A DNA stretch of 64,000 nucleotides, taken from contig NZ_BMWC01000005.1 of assembly GCF_014651035.1 (NCBI RefSeq), positions 124,001-188,000 on the forward strand. The letters run 5' to 3'. Positions 42,878 through 51,805 of this stretch are shown here, piece by piece; position 1 is the first letter of the stretch, and every line of letters starts with the position of its first letter. Origin of the DNA: Streptomyces lomondensis. GTDB lineage: Bacteria > Actinomycetota > Actinomycetes > Streptomycetales > Streptomycetaceae. The notes beneath the pieces are model-generated. The model was not told the DNA's origin. It was given only the letters and a program-made list of their open reading frames with translations, and did not search any database. The position numbers and the translations under genes are program-made.

Positions 42878-43439
42878 CGCCGTGGCGGGCGGGCCGTCCG
42901 GCCCGCCGGCGGGCCCGAGCCGGCACCGTGGCGGGCAGGGCCTTCGGACCGTTGTCCACAGGCCCTCCTGCCTGGGGTGACGATGGGATACGGTTTCCGC
43001 ACCGGAGCCGGAGCCGGAACCGGCATCGGCGCGGGCGTCGGCGCGGGCGTGGGTCCGACCAGCGGCGCGACCGGGCGGGGAACGTCCGGACCGCGGCGGC
43101 TCGATTCGCGACCGGACCGGATCGCGTGACACCGGATCGCGTGACACCGGATCGCAGGACGGCAACGGACTGTGCGGCGGCACCGGACCGTACAGCGGTA
43201 CGGGACCGTGCAGCGGTACGGGACCGTGCAGCGGTACGGGACCGTGCAGCGGTACGGGACCGTGCGACGGGCCGGGTCACAACGGGCCGGGGCACGACGT
43301 ACAGACCGCGCACCACCGGCCGCGACAGACCGGTGGAACCTGCCACCGGCCGGGCCGCCACCGCCCGGACCACGAGAGACCGGACCACGACGGACCGGGC
43401 CACGACGGGCCGGGCCACTACCGCGAAGGAGCCGCAAGG
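42878..43439. repeat. 562-bp intergenic region made of short tandem repeats
   Basis: Successive arrays: GGAGCC-type 6-bp units near 43002; a 12-bp GGCGCGGGCGTC unit twice near 43024-43050; CCGGATCGCGTGACA (15 bp) at 43117, 43132 and a divergent third at 43147; and CGGTACGGGACCGTGCAG (18 bp) at 43196, 43214, 43232 and 43250, preceded by a degenerate copy at 43178. The 18-bp unit has CGGT-ACCG dyad symmetry. Irregular GACCGG/CACGAC repeats continue to the next gene. All unit lengths are multiples of three, but no single frame reads as a convincing protein. Confidence 0.75.
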
Positions 43440-44528
43440 GTGAGTCAGCGCAAGGCGACGAACGACGCCGGCCGGGCGACCATCCGCGACGTCGCGGAGC
43501 GCGCGGGCGTCTCCGTGGCCAGCGTCTCGCGGGTGCTGTCCGGCAACTACCCGGTGTCGGAGGAGCTGCGCCGCCGGGTGATGAAGGTCGTCCGGGACCT
43601 GGACTACGTCACCAACGCCCATGCCCGTTCGCTGGCCGGCGGCGGCACACCGACGGTGGCGATCCTCATCAACAACATCACCGGCGCCGCGTTCGCGCAC
43701 GTCGCGAAGGGCGTCGAGGGCGCGGCCACGCTGCGCGGCTGGCTCTCCCTGGTCGGCACGACCGGCGACGACCCGGAGCGGGAGCTGGCCCTGGTCAACC
43801 TCATGCGCCAGCAGGGCGTGGCCGCCGTGATCCTGCTCGGCGGCGCCTACGACTACGACGAGTACCAACTGCGCATGGCCCGCTTCGCCCGCTCCCTGGA
43901 CGCGGCCGGCTCGCACCTGGTCCTGGTGGGCAGGCCCCCGCTGGAGGGCGACGTCCCGGCGACGACCGTCGACTACGACAACGAGGGCGGCGCCTACGCG
44001 ATGGCCAGCCACCTACTCTCGGCCGGCCACCGACGCGTCCTGGTCCTGCCCGGGCACGCCGAACTGACCACCGCCCAGGGCCGGTTGAGGGGCGCCCAGC
44101 GAGCCTTCGAGGCCTATGGAGTGCCGTTCGACCCGGGGCTGGTGCGGCACGGGCACTACGACTACGAGCACGGGTACGAGGCCGTCGAGACGGCCCTGCA
44201 CGAGACACCGGACTTCACCGCGGTGCTCGCCGGGACGGACGTGGTCGCCGCGGGCGCCATGCAGGCCCTGCGCGCGGCAGGCCTGCGGGTGCCCGAGGAC
44301 GTCTCCATCGTCGGCTACGACGACATCCCGCTGGCCTCCCAACTCACACCCCAGCTGACCACGGTGCACGTGCCGTACGAGGAGATGGGGCGCGTGGCCC
44401 TGCGGGCGGTGGCCGACCGCCGCGAGGGCGGCGCGGGCCGCCGCAAGAGCGCCGACGGCGACCATCTGGTGCTCGGCACCCATGTCGTGGTCCGCAACTC
44501 GGTCCGCCCACCGGCACAGCGCGGATAG
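43440..44528 (+). CDS. LacI-family regulator (paralogue of the one at 28122)
   Basis: A 362-residue LacI/GalR regulator from GTG 43440, with GAAGGAG upstream. HTH: TIRDVAERAGVSVASVSRVL, then the hinge YVTNAHARSLAG. The effector domain includes VAILINNITGAAFAHVAKGV, VDYDNEGGAYAMASHLL and IVGYDDIPLASQLTPQL. It shares extended blocks with the regulator at 28122, pointing to duplication. The two bracket the lyase and importer genes, and both lie near AACCGGTT sites. Confidence 0.93.
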   Translation: MSQRKATNDAGRATIRDVAERAGVSVASVSRVLSGNYPVSEELRRRVMKVVRDLDYVTNAHARSLAGGGTPTVAILINNITGAAFAHVAKGVEGAATLRGWLSLVGTTGDDPERELALVNLMRQQGVAAVILLGGAYDYDEYQLRMARFARSLDAAGSHLVLVGRPPLEGDVPATTVDYDNEGGAYAMASHLLSAGHRRVLVLPGHAELTTAQGRLRGAQRAFEAYGVPFDPGLVRHGHYDYEHGYEAVETALHETPDFTAVLAGTDVVAAGAMQALRAAGLRVPEDVSIVGYDDIPLASQLTPQLTTVHVPYEEMGRVALRAVADRREGGAGRRKSADGDHLVLGTHVVVRNSVRPPAQRG

Positions 44529-45081
44529 GCGGGGGCTGGGCGGTGGTGGCCGGGGTCTGCGTCAGCCACGCGAGGTGAGCCGCCCGAGGTCGACCGCGAG
44601 GTGAGCCGCCCGAGGTTGCGCAGGGGTGGCCCGTGTCCGTGCCGGATCGGCCGGATCGTCGGGGTCCGCCCGGGGCGCGCCGCCTCCGCGCCGGATCGTC
44701 GACGCCCGTAGAAGTCGTTACGTAACCGGTTTCACCGGGCCTCACCGCTCGTTCCGCACTCCCACCGCCTGCCGACCCCGTCCCGCCCCCAAGCACCTGA
44801 CGGCCCGTTGACCTGCACGGAAGCGCCACACACGGGCCGCGTCTGCCCTGCGCCCGGCGATAACCCGGCGGACAATCCGCCGTAACAAATTTCCGCGCAC
44901 CTCTTGCTATGAGCCAGAACCTCCGCCTACCGTCCCAGCAACCGCTTACTACAGCTTCCGCTTGGCCGACCCCCCGCAACCGCGAGCCGACGGTTTCCGG
45001 CCGCCGTTCCTGGCCAGCACAACCGAGCCGTCGCCGTCCTCTCGTTCTGAGAAACGCCCTATTCCGAAGGATCACGGTCAG
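44529..45081 (+). promoter_or_regulatory. 553-bp leader and promoter region of the second ABC importer
   Basis: No gene is supported. GTAACCGGTTTC lies at 44722-44733. A good promoter follows: TTGCTA (44904-44909), an 18-bp spacer, then TACCGT (44928-44933). GCAACCGCTTAC, one mismatch from the AACCGGTT core, overlaps the expected start at about 44938-44949. The transcript would carry a leader of about 140 nt. Confidence 0.55.
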
Positions 45082-46419
45082 ATGAACTTCACCAGCCCCC
45101 GGAGAAGGTTCGCCTCCGCCGCTGTCGCGGGCATCGCGCTGACAGGTCTGCTCTCCGCCTGCGGCGGATCCGGCTCGGGTGACGACGCCGCCGCGAAGTC
45201 GGGCCCGGTCACCCTGCCCTTCTGGGGCTGGGCCAACGGCCAGGAGGCGGTCGTCAAGGCGTTCAACGCCTCGCACAAGGACGTCCAGCTGAAGTACACG
45301 AAGGTCACCGACCAGCTGACCATGCAGAAGCAGCTGACCAACGCGGTGAAGGCCGGCAACGCCCCCTGCCTGGTGCAGAACACCGCCGAGTACGTGACGA
45401 GCTGGGTGTCGCAGGGCGCGCTCGCCGACATCACCCAGTACGTCGAGGGCGAGCAGGACAAGTTCAACACCGGCTCCTGGGCGAGCGCACAGGTGCAGGG
45501 CAAGATGTACGGCGTCCCGACCAGCTCGGCGCCCCAGTTCACGATCTACCGCACGGACATCTTCGAGAAGTACGGCCTGAAGCCCCCGGCCACCTGGGAC
45601 GACTTCATCGCCGCGGGCAAGGAGCTGAAGAAGCACGGCATCAAGATCACCAACTACGCCGGTGAGGACCCGAGCACCCTGGAGGTGCTCGCGATGCAGG
45701 CCGGGGCGCACTGGTACGCGATCGACGGCGACGCCTGGAAGGTGAACTTCCAGGACGAGGGCACCCTGAAGGCCGCGAAGGTGATCCAGGAGATCATCGA
45801 CAACGACCTGAACGCCAAGCTGTCCTTCGCCGACTACGCGGCCGTGCAGCGCAGCTACGACACCGGCGCCACCGCGACCCGGCAGATCTCCACCTGGCAG
45901 ATGGCCGGCATGGTGCAGAACTTCACCAAGTCCTTCGGCGACTGGGCCCTGGCCCCGTGGCCGACGTACAAGGGCGAGGCGCCCAAGACGCCGGCGGGTA
46001 CCAACCTGACCGGCAGCGTGACCCTGGTGACCGAGCAGTGCGAGAACCAGGAGCAGGCGGCCCAGGCGGCGCTGTGGATGTCGACGAACCAGGACGCGGT
46101 CAAGACGATGGCGAGCCCGGAGACCGGCAACGGCGTGATGCCGGCGCTGAAGGACAGCGAATCCTACGTGGGTGAGTCGATCTCGCAGAAGCTGCTCGGC
46201 AAGAACTACGAGCCGGCGCAGAAAATCGTGACGGACAGCCTGGGAACGGTTACCACCGACTGGACCTTCGGACCCAACTGGACCGCGATGTTCACCGAAC
46301 TCCAGGCGGGCTGGGCCAAGGTCGTCAACAAGGAGCAGAAGGTCACCGACCTGCTCGCGCACATGCAGGAGTGGACGGTCAAGGACCTGAAGTCCCGCGG
46401 TATCAGCGTCAAGGGCTGA
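45082..46419 (+). CDS. sugar ABC transporter substrate-binding lipoprotein
   Basis: A 445-residue solute-binding protein from ATG 45082, with AAGGA upstream. The Sec signal (RRFASAAVAGIALTGLLSAC) ends in a lipobox whose Cys is near residue 28, followed by a Gly/Ser tether. Family 1 features: LPFWGWANGQEAVVKAFN, MYGVPTSSAPQFTIYRTDIFEKYG in parts and WQMAGMVQNF. It is followed by two permease genes with tight spacing. Unlike the first importer it is transcribed rightward, towards the GH43 beta-xylosidase-like gene, so xylo- or arabino-oligosaccharides are likely ligands. Confidence 0.93.
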   Translation: MNFTSPRRRFASAAVAGIALTGLLSACGGSGSGDDAAAKSGPVTLPFWGWANGQEAVVKAFNASHKDVQLKYTKVTDQLTMQKQLTNAVKAGNAPCLVQNTAEYVTSWVSQGALADITQYVEGEQDKFNTGSWASAQVQGKMYGVPTSSAPQFTIYRTDIFEKYGLKPPATWDDFIAAGKELKKHGIKITNYAGEDPSTLEVLAMQAGAHWYAIDGDAWKVNFQDEGTLKAAKVIQEIIDNDLNAKLSFADYAAVQRSYDTGATATRQISTWQMAGMVQNFTKSFGDWALAPWPTYKGEAPKTPAGTNLTGSVTLVTEQCENQEQAAQAALWMSTNQDAVKTMASPETGNGVMPALKDSESYVGESISQKLLGKNYEPAQKIVTDSLGTVTTDWTFGPNWTAMFTELQAGWAKVVNKEQKVTDLLAHMQEWTVKDLKSRGISVKG

Positions 46420-46428
46420 GGCATCTCG

Positions 46429-47313
46429 ATGATTCGCTCCATGCGCTGGAAGGGTGCCGCGTTCACGGTGCCCTTCCAGCTCGGCTTCGTCTTTCTGTAT
46501 CTGCTCCCCATCGGTTACGCCGTCTACGAGTCGCTGTACACGGAGAAGCAGTCCGGGCTGGGGCTCGGCGGCGCCACGACGGAGTTCGTCGGGCTCGACA
46601 ACTACACCCAGGGGCTGACGGACTCGGCGTTCATGAACTCCATCCTGCGGGTGGTGCTCTTCGCCTGTGTCCAGATCCCGTTCATGCTGCTGATCAGCCT
46701 GCTGCTGGCGCTGTTCCTGGACGCGCTCACCTCCCGGGCGGCGAGCCGGTTCCGGATCCTGCTGCTGGTGCCGTACATGATCCCCGGCGTGGTGGCGGCG
46801 ATCGTGTGGGTGAACCTCTACAGCCCGGACGTCGGTCCGCTCACCCCGATCGGCAAGGCGCTCGGCTTCGACTGGAACTTCTTCGCGCCGTCGATGGTGT
46901 GGCCGTCCATCGGCAACCTGCTGACCTGGCACGGCATCGGCTACAACATGGTGATCATCTACTCGGCGCTCCAGGGCGTGCCCCGGGAGCTGTTCGAGGC
47001 GGCGCGGCTGGACGGCGCCTCCGAGCTGCGGATCGCGCGCAGTATCAAGATCCCGTACGTGCGCGGGGCGCTCGTCCTGACGGGTCTGCTGTCGATCATC
47101 CAAATGCTCCAGATCTTCAACGAGCCGGCCCTGTTCCGGAACATCACGCCGCAGACGGTCAGCGACAGCTTCACCCCGATCATGATCATCTACAACCAGG
47201 CGTTCAACGCGGGCAACTACAACTACGCGGCCGCCCTGTCCGTGCTGCTGGCGTTGATCCTCGGCGTGGCCTCCTTCCTCTTCTACCGGCTCACCTCGAA
47301 GGAGGCCGACTGA
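46429..47313 (+). CDS. sugar ABC transporter permease (MalF type)
   Basis: A 294-residue membrane protein with six hydrophobic segments. EAA loop: ELFEAARLDGASELRIARSIK. It starts 9 nt after the binding-protein stop and overlaps the next permease by one base (TGATG at 47311-47315). Confidence 0.93.
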   Translation: MIRSMRWKGAAFTVPFQLGFVFLYLLPIGYAVYESLYTEKQSGLGLGGATTEFVGLDNYTQGLTDSAFMNSILRVVLFACVQIPFMLLISLLLALFLDALTSRAASRFRILLLVPYMIPGVVAAIVWVNLYSPDVGPLTPIGKALGFDWNFFAPSMVWPSIGNLLTWHGIGYNMVIIYSALQGVPRELFEAARLDGASELRIARSIKIPYVRGALVLTGLLSIIQMLQIFNEPALFRNITPQTVSDSFTPIMIIYNQAFNAGNYNYAAALSVLLALILGVASFLFYRLTSKEAD

Positions 47314-48227
47314 TGGTGCTGACCGAGCAGACCACCGAGCGGCCCGAAGTCCGCGGTGTCCGGCGGCTGTCCCGGCCGGATCCGGCCTCCCGCGGGCGGG
47401 GCGGTCAGCGCTTCCTCCTCGTCGGGCTGATCCTGGCCAGCGTCTACAGCCTGTTCCCGGTGTGGTGGCTGATCGTCGCCGCGACGAAGGACCGCACTGC
47501 GCTCTACCAGAGCAACGGCCTGTGGTTCTCCGGCTGGCATCTGTGGGACAACCTGGAGCAGGTGTTCACCTACCAGGACGGCATCTTCCTGCGGTGGACG
47601 GCCAACTCGTTCCTGTACGCGGGCGTCGGCTCCCTCGGCGGCACGCTGATCGCGCTCGCAACCGGTTACGGCCTGGCCCGGTTCGAGTTCCCCGGTCGCA
47701 ACCTGATCTTCGCGTGTGTCGTGGGCTCGTTCCTGATCCCGATCGCGCTGCTCACGCTGCCGCTGTATCTGCTGTTCTCCGCGCTCGGCATGGTGGACAC
47801 CCCGTGGGCGATGCTGATCCCCTGCCTGATCAACCCGTTCAGCGTGTACCTGGCCAAGGTGTACACCGAGGCGACGATCCCCTACGAGCTGCTGGAGGCG
47901 GCCCGGATCGACGGCGCCGGCGAGCTGCGGATCTTCTTCAGCATCGTGCTGCGGATGATGACGACGGGCGGCGCGACCGTGTTCCTGCTGGCGTTCGTGA
48001 ACACCTGGAACGCCTTCTTCCTGCCGCTGACCGTGCTGCGCGGCAAGGAGAACTGGACGCTCAACCTGGGCCTGTACAACTGGACGGGCACCCGCCTGGA
48101 GTCCGGTATCGACCTGACGGGCCTGGTGCTGACGGGCGCGCTGCTGTCCATCGTCCCGATGGCGATCATGATGGTCGCGATGCGCCGCTACTGGCGGACG
48201 GGTGTGACGCTCGGCGCCCTCAAGTAA
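47313..48227 (+). CDS. sugar ABC transporter permease (MalG type)
   Basis: A 304-residue permease starting within TGATG at 47313, with GGAGG upstream. EAA loop: ELLEAARIDGAGELRIFFSIV. Six hydrophobic segments. It completes the second importer; as with the first, no ATPase gene is adjacent. A hairpin follows its stop. Confidence 0.93.
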   Translation: MVLTEQTTERPEVRGVRRLSRPDPASRGRGGQRFLLVGLILASVYSLFPVWWLIVAATKDRTALYQSNGLWFSGWHLWDNLEQVFTYQDGIFLRWTANSFLYAGVGSLGGTLIALATGYGLARFEFPGRNLIFACVVGSFLIPIALLTLPLYLLFSALGMVDTPWAMLIPCLINPFSVYLAKVYTEATIPYELLEAARIDGAGELRIFFSIVLRMMTTGGATVFLLAFVNTWNAFFLPLTVLRGKENWTLNLGLYNWTGTRLESGIDLTGLVLTGALLSIVPMAIMMVAMRRYWRTGVTLGALK

Positions 48228-48253
48228 CCCCATCGCCCGCCTCTTTCGACTCC

Positions 48254-48289
48254 GGGGGCCGCAGGTGACCCTGACTCCCTGCGGCTCCC
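48254..48289 (+). terminator. hairpin after the second importer operon
   Basis: GGGGGCCGCAGG (48254-48265) pairs with CCTGCGGCTCCC (48278-48289), 12 bp with one G-U pair and a 12-nt loop, starting 27 nt after the permease stop. It may terminate the operon or attenuate expression of the GH43 gene that begins 31 nt later. Confidence 0.6.
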
Positions 48290-48319
48290 GGGTGACCGAT
48301 CCCACCTCGGAGCCCTCAC

Positions 48320-49921
48320 GTGACCGTGCTGCGCAACCCCGTCCTCCGCGGCTTCGCCCCCGACCCCTCGCTGGTCCGGGTCGGCGACTGGTACTACGTG
48401 GCGACCAGTTCCTTCGAGTGGTTCCCGACGATCCCCCTCCACCGCTCCCGGGACCTGGCCCACTGGGAGTACGCGGGGCACGTCCAGGGGGCGGCCCCCG
48501 GGAACTCGCTGGCCGGCGTGCCCGACTCGGGCGGCATCTGGGCGCCGTCGCTGAGCTGGGACGGGGAGCGGTTCTGGGTGGCGTACACCGTGGTGCGCTC
48601 GGTCGGCACGCCGTACTTCGATCTCGACACGTACGTCTCGACGGCCACCGCCATCGGCGGCGAGTGGAGCGCGCCGCGCCGGGTCGCGAGCCACGGTTTC
48701 GACCCGGCCCTGTTCCACGAGGACGGCCGGCTCTGGCTGCTGAACCTGCAGAACGACCACCGGCCGGGCGGTGCGCGGTTCGCCGGGATCGTCCTCACGG
48801 AGCTGGACCGGGACACGCTGACACCGGTGGGGGAAACGCACCTGCTCCTCCAGCACGACCGGCTGATCGAGGGGCCGAAGCTGCTGCGGCACGACGGCTG
48901 GTACCACCTGGTGCTCGCGGAGGGCGGCACGGGCTGGGAGCACGGGGTGCGGGTGGCCCGCGGCAAGGAGCTGACCGGGCCGTACGAACTCGACGAACTG
49001 CCCCTGCTGACCACCCGGGACGACCCGGACCTGCCGCTGCAGAAGGCCGGGCACGGCGAGTTGGTCGAGATGCCGGACGGGCAGTGGCTGCTCAGTCATC
49101 TGACGGCCCGGCCGCTGCACACCCCGCGGGGCCGCCGCTGCACCCTCGGCCGGGAGACCGCGATCCAGGCCGTGACCTGGGACGCGGACGGCCGGCCCCG
49201 GCTGCGGCACGGGGGTTGGCATCCGGCCGTCGAGGTCGACGTACCGACGCGTCCGCACCCCCTGCCGCCCGCCGCCCCGCCCGCGGACCTGTCCTGGCCG
49301 TGGAGCACGCTGCGCGAGCCGCCGGACCCGTCCTGGGCCGACGCGGCGGTCCGCCCCGGCTGGATCCGGCTGCGCGGCCGGCACGGGCCGGAGTCGCGGT
49401 GGGCGGCCAGCCTGCTGGCCCAGCGCGTCACCGAGCACCGCGCCGAGGCCGAAGTGACCGTCGAGGCGCGGCCGGTCACCTTCACGCAGGCCGCCGGGCT
49501 GGTGCTCTGGTACAACCCCGAGGCGTATCTCAGCCTGGACCTGACGTGGGCGGAGCCCGCGGGCGAGCCGCAGCGCGGGCAGCAGTGGCGGGGCACGGCG
49601 GGCGAGGGCGGCCGTACGGTGCTCAGTCTCGTGGAGCGCGACGAGGAAGGGCTGCGGCAGGTCGCGGTCGTGGACGTGGCGGTGGACGCGCCGGTGACGC
49701 TGGGGGTGACGGTCGAGGGCGCCGACGCCCGGTTCTGGTACGTGCGCGACGGGGTGCGCACGGCGGTCGGACCGGCGCTGGACTTCAGCCGGCTGTCGGA
49801 CGACCACGGCTCCCGGTTGCGGTTCACCGGCGCGATGGCGGGCGTCCACGCCCGGGACCTCGTCGACGCGGCGTTCACGGCGGACTTCACGGGTTTCCGG
49901 CTGACCTGCACACCCGACTGA
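48320..49921 (+). CDS. intracellular GH43 beta-xylosidase/arabinofuranosidase
   Basis: A 533-residue cytoplasmic GH43 enzyme from GTG 48320. There is no signal peptide. The propeller begins RNPVLRGFAPDPSLVRVGDWYY, with the catalytic-base Asp in the APDPS motif. ESFEWFP-like FEWFPTIPLHRSRDL, GIWAPSLSWDGERFWVAY and HLLLQHDRLIEGPKLLRHDGWYHL in parts hold further catalytic positions (Glu in IEGPK). From about residue 320 a C-terminal beta-sandwich matches the GH43 C2 domain of beta-xylosidases. It would hydrolyse oligosaccharides brought in by the upstream importer. Confidence 0.92.
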   Translation: MTVLRNPVLRGFAPDPSLVRVGDWYYVATSSFEWFPTIPLHRSRDLAHWEYAGHVQGAAPGNSLAGVPDSGGIWAPSLSWDGERFWVAYTVVRSVGTPYFDLDTYVSTATAIGGEWSAPRRVASHGFDPALFHEDGRLWLLNLQNDHRPGGARFAGIVLTELDRDTLTPVGETHLLLQHDRLIEGPKLLRHDGWYHLVLAEGGTGWEHGVRVARGKELTGPYELDELPLLTTRDDPDLPLQKAGHGELVEMPDGQWLLSHLTARPLHTPRGRRCTLGRETAIQAVTWDADGRPRLRHGGWHPAVEVDVPTRPHPLPPAAPPADLSWPWSTLREPPDPSWADAAVRPGWIRLRGRHGPESRWAASLLAQRVTEHRAEAEVTVEARPVTFTQAAGLVLWYNPEAYLSLDLTWAEPAGEPQRGQQWRGTAGEGGRTVLSLVERDEEGLRQVAVVDVAVDAPVTLGVTVEGADARFWYVRDGVRTAVGPALDFSRLSDDHGSRLRFTGAMAGVHARDLVDAAFTADFTGFRLTCTPD

Positions 49922-49938
49922 GCCGTTGTTCGGGGTTT

Positions 49939-50070
49939 CGAAAGTTTTGACCGGCGAGAACCCGTGAATTCACTTGTCTTCCCGCCGTCCTGCGCCCCAC
50001 CTACAGTAGGAAGCGCTTTCTGCCCGGTCGGTCCTCCGACCGCCGTGGGCAGCGCTGGTCGAAACTTTCC
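49939..50070. promoter_or_regulatory. LacI-type operator cluster before the third LacI gene
   Basis: Three palindromic elements in a 184-bp gap: CAAAACTTTCG (reverse strand, 49939-49949), GGAAGCGCTTTCTG (50009-50022) directly after a TACAGT -10-like hexamer (50002-50007), and CGAAACTTTCC (50060-50070). CGAAACTTTCG-type sites are known in streptomycete xylanolytic promoters as LacI-family targets. Confidence 0.55.
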
Positions 50071-50105
50071 ACGGCCCTCGGGCGGGCCGGAGAGGTGGGT
50101 TCCCG

Positions 50106-51149
50106 ATGGTCCGTACGGCGAGTGCGAGCGTGGCGGCCGGTCCGACGCTGGCGGTCGTGGCCCGCGAGGCGGGGGTGTCGGTGCCGACCGCGTCGAAGGT
50201 GGTCAACGGCCGGGAGGACGTGGCGCCCGAGACGCGCCGCCGGGTCACCGAGGCGCTCGACCGGCTCGGCTATGTGCGCAGACCCCGGTTCGACGCGGCG
50301 AAGGCGCCCCGGCTGGTGGACCTGGTCGTGCACTCGCTGGAGAGCTCGTGGTCGGGCGCGGTGCTGCACGGGGCGGAGGAGGCGGCGCACGACGCGGGCC
50401 TGGAGGTCGTGGTGTCGGCGGCGCTGACCCGTTCCCGGGTGGGCCGCCCGGAGCGCGGCTGGCTGGACAAGCTGGTCGCCCGGGGCTCCTCCGGGGTGCT
50501 GTTCAACCTGGCCGAGCTGAGCGAGTCGCAGTACGCCTGGCTGGAGCAGCACCGCATCCCGTTCGTGATGATCGACCCGGTGCAGGAGCCGCCGGAGGGC
50601 GTGGTGTCGGTGGGCGCGGCGAACTGGCAGGGCGGCCTGACGGCCACCGAGCACCTGCTGAACCTGGGCCACGAGCGGGTCGCCGTCATCGCCGGTGCCC
50701 GGCGCACGATGTGCAGCAGCGCGCGGGTCGCCGGGTACCGTTCGGCGCTCGCGTCGGCCGGGATCCGGCACCGCGCCGAGTACGTCCGGCATGCCGGCTT
50801 CGACGAGAGCGCGGCCCATCGCCGCATGCTGGAGCTCCTCGACCTGCCCGAGCCGCCGACGGCCGTGTTCGTCTGCTCGGACCGGATGGCGCTCGGGGTG
50901 TACCAGGCGCTGGCCGAGCGGGGGTTGAGCGTGCCGGACGACATGAGTGTGGTGGGCTTCGACGACCTGCCCGAGGCCCGCTGGGCCTCCCCCGCGCTGA
51001 CCACCGTCCGCCAGCCGCTGTCGGAGATGGCCGCGACGGCCCTGCGGTCGCTGCTGCGCCTGATGGACGGCCATCACCCGGAGAGCACGCGGACGGAGCT
51101 GTCGACGCGGCTGGTGGAACGGGCGAGTACGGCGGCGCCGCGCGCGTAG
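50106..51149 (+). CDS. LacI-family regulator (xylan-type)
   Basis: A 347-residue LacI-family regulator from ATG 50106, with GAGAGG upstream. HTH: TLAVVAREAGVSVPTASKVV, hinge YVRRPRFDAAKA. The effector domain has LVVHSLESSWSGAVLHGAEEA, LNLGHERVAVIAG, FVCSDRMALGVYQALAERG and VVGFDDLPEARWASPALTTV. It belongs to a different branch from the paralogous pair at 28122 and 43440. Its promoter palindromes suggest autorepression, and the adjacent GH43 and importer genes are likely targets. Confidence 0.93.
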   Translation: MVRTASASVAAGPTLAVVAREAGVSVPTASKVVNGREDVAPETRRRVTEALDRLGYVRRPRFDAAKAPRLVDLVVHSLESSWSGAVLHGAEEAAHDAGLEVVVSAALTRSRVGRPERGWLDKLVARGSSGVLFNLAELSESQYAWLEQHRIPFVMIDPVQEPPEGVVSVGAANWQGGLTATEHLLNLGHERVAVIAGARRTMCSSARVAGYRSALASAGIRHRAEYVRHAGFDESAAHRRMLELLDLPEPPTAVFVCSDRMALGVYQALAERGLSVPDDMSVVGFDDLPEARWASPALTTVRQPLSEMAATALRSLLRLMDGHHPESTRTELSTRLVERASTAAPRA

Positions 51150-51382
51150 CCGGGGACGGGGTCCCGCGTGGGCGCGGACGGTCGATCGCGCGTTCGGGTT
51201 GTACGGAGATGGACGCCTTGACCCGGGCCTGTCCTGGGCCACGAATGTGGCGGCCGGGGACACCGACAGCACGTTCGATGTCGCCGTCGGGCGGAATAAG
51301 CGTACGGGCGTGGGGAGTTGGTGGAGTGTCCGGGCCGTCGCCGTGGGGCGGCGGCCGTACTCAGCGAAAGGACCGCCCGGTC

Positions 51383-51805
51383 ATGGCGAGAGACACCCGC
51401 ACGATCACCAACCCGGCCACGCTGCACGATCCCACGCCCTTCGGCTACAGCCACGCCGTCTCGGCCCCCGGCGAAACCGTCCACATCGGCGGCCAGTACG
51501 CCTCCGACGACACGGGCACACCGGTGCCGGGCGACTTCGCCACGCAGGTGGAACTCGCCTTCGACCGGCTGCGGTCGGCGCTGGAGGGGGTCGGGCTCGG
51601 CTACGAGCACGTCGTACGCCTCGGCACGTTCATCGTCGACCACGACCTCGACAAACTGCAGATCCTGGGCAAGGCCCTGCACGCCCGCTTCGGGGACCGC
51701 CTCCCGGCCCAGACCCTGAGCGGCGTCGCGACCCTGGCCCTCCCGGGCATGCTGTTCGAGGTCGACGCGGTCGCGGTACGGCCTGTCGGGCCGGCCACGG
51801 ACTGA
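51383..51805 (+). CDS. Rid-family protein lacking the catalytic arginine
   Basis: A 140-residue YjgF/YER057c/UK114 protein from ATG 51383. Family motifs: VHIGGQYASDDTG, ALEGVGLGYEHVVRL and MLFEVDAVAV. In RidA the enamine/imine deaminase arginine lies in a PARS/T motif before the GV(A) strand. Here the matching stretch reads LPAQTLSGVATLALP, with Gln in place of Arg. It should therefore not act as a classical RidA and probably belongs to one of the Rid subfamilies without deaminase activity. The 233 bp before it hold no gene. Confidence 0.88.
   Translation: MARDTRTITNPATLHDPTPFGYSHAVSAPGETVHIGGQYASDDTGTPVPGDFATQVELAFDRLRSALEGVGLGYEHVVRLGTFIVDHDLDKLQILGKALHARFGDRLPAQTLSGVATLALPGMLFEVDAVAVRPVGPATD

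Noticed and set aside
42983..43129. A 48-codon Gly/Ala-rich frame (MGYGFRTGAGAGTG...) in the repeat region
   Set aside because: The Gly/Ala pattern follows directly from the GGAGCC and GGCGCGGGCGTC repeats. Other frames are open too, and there is no clear ribosome site.
42292..43437. Repeat protein encoded by the minus strand across the 18-bp array
   Set aside because: Repeats give open frames in several registers, and most of the frame lies opposite the dehydrogenase gene.
47660..47667. AACCGGTT inside a permease gene
   Set aside because: It is within coding sequence, in a conserved Ala-Thr-Gly-Tyr stretch, so it is better explained by codons than by an operator role.
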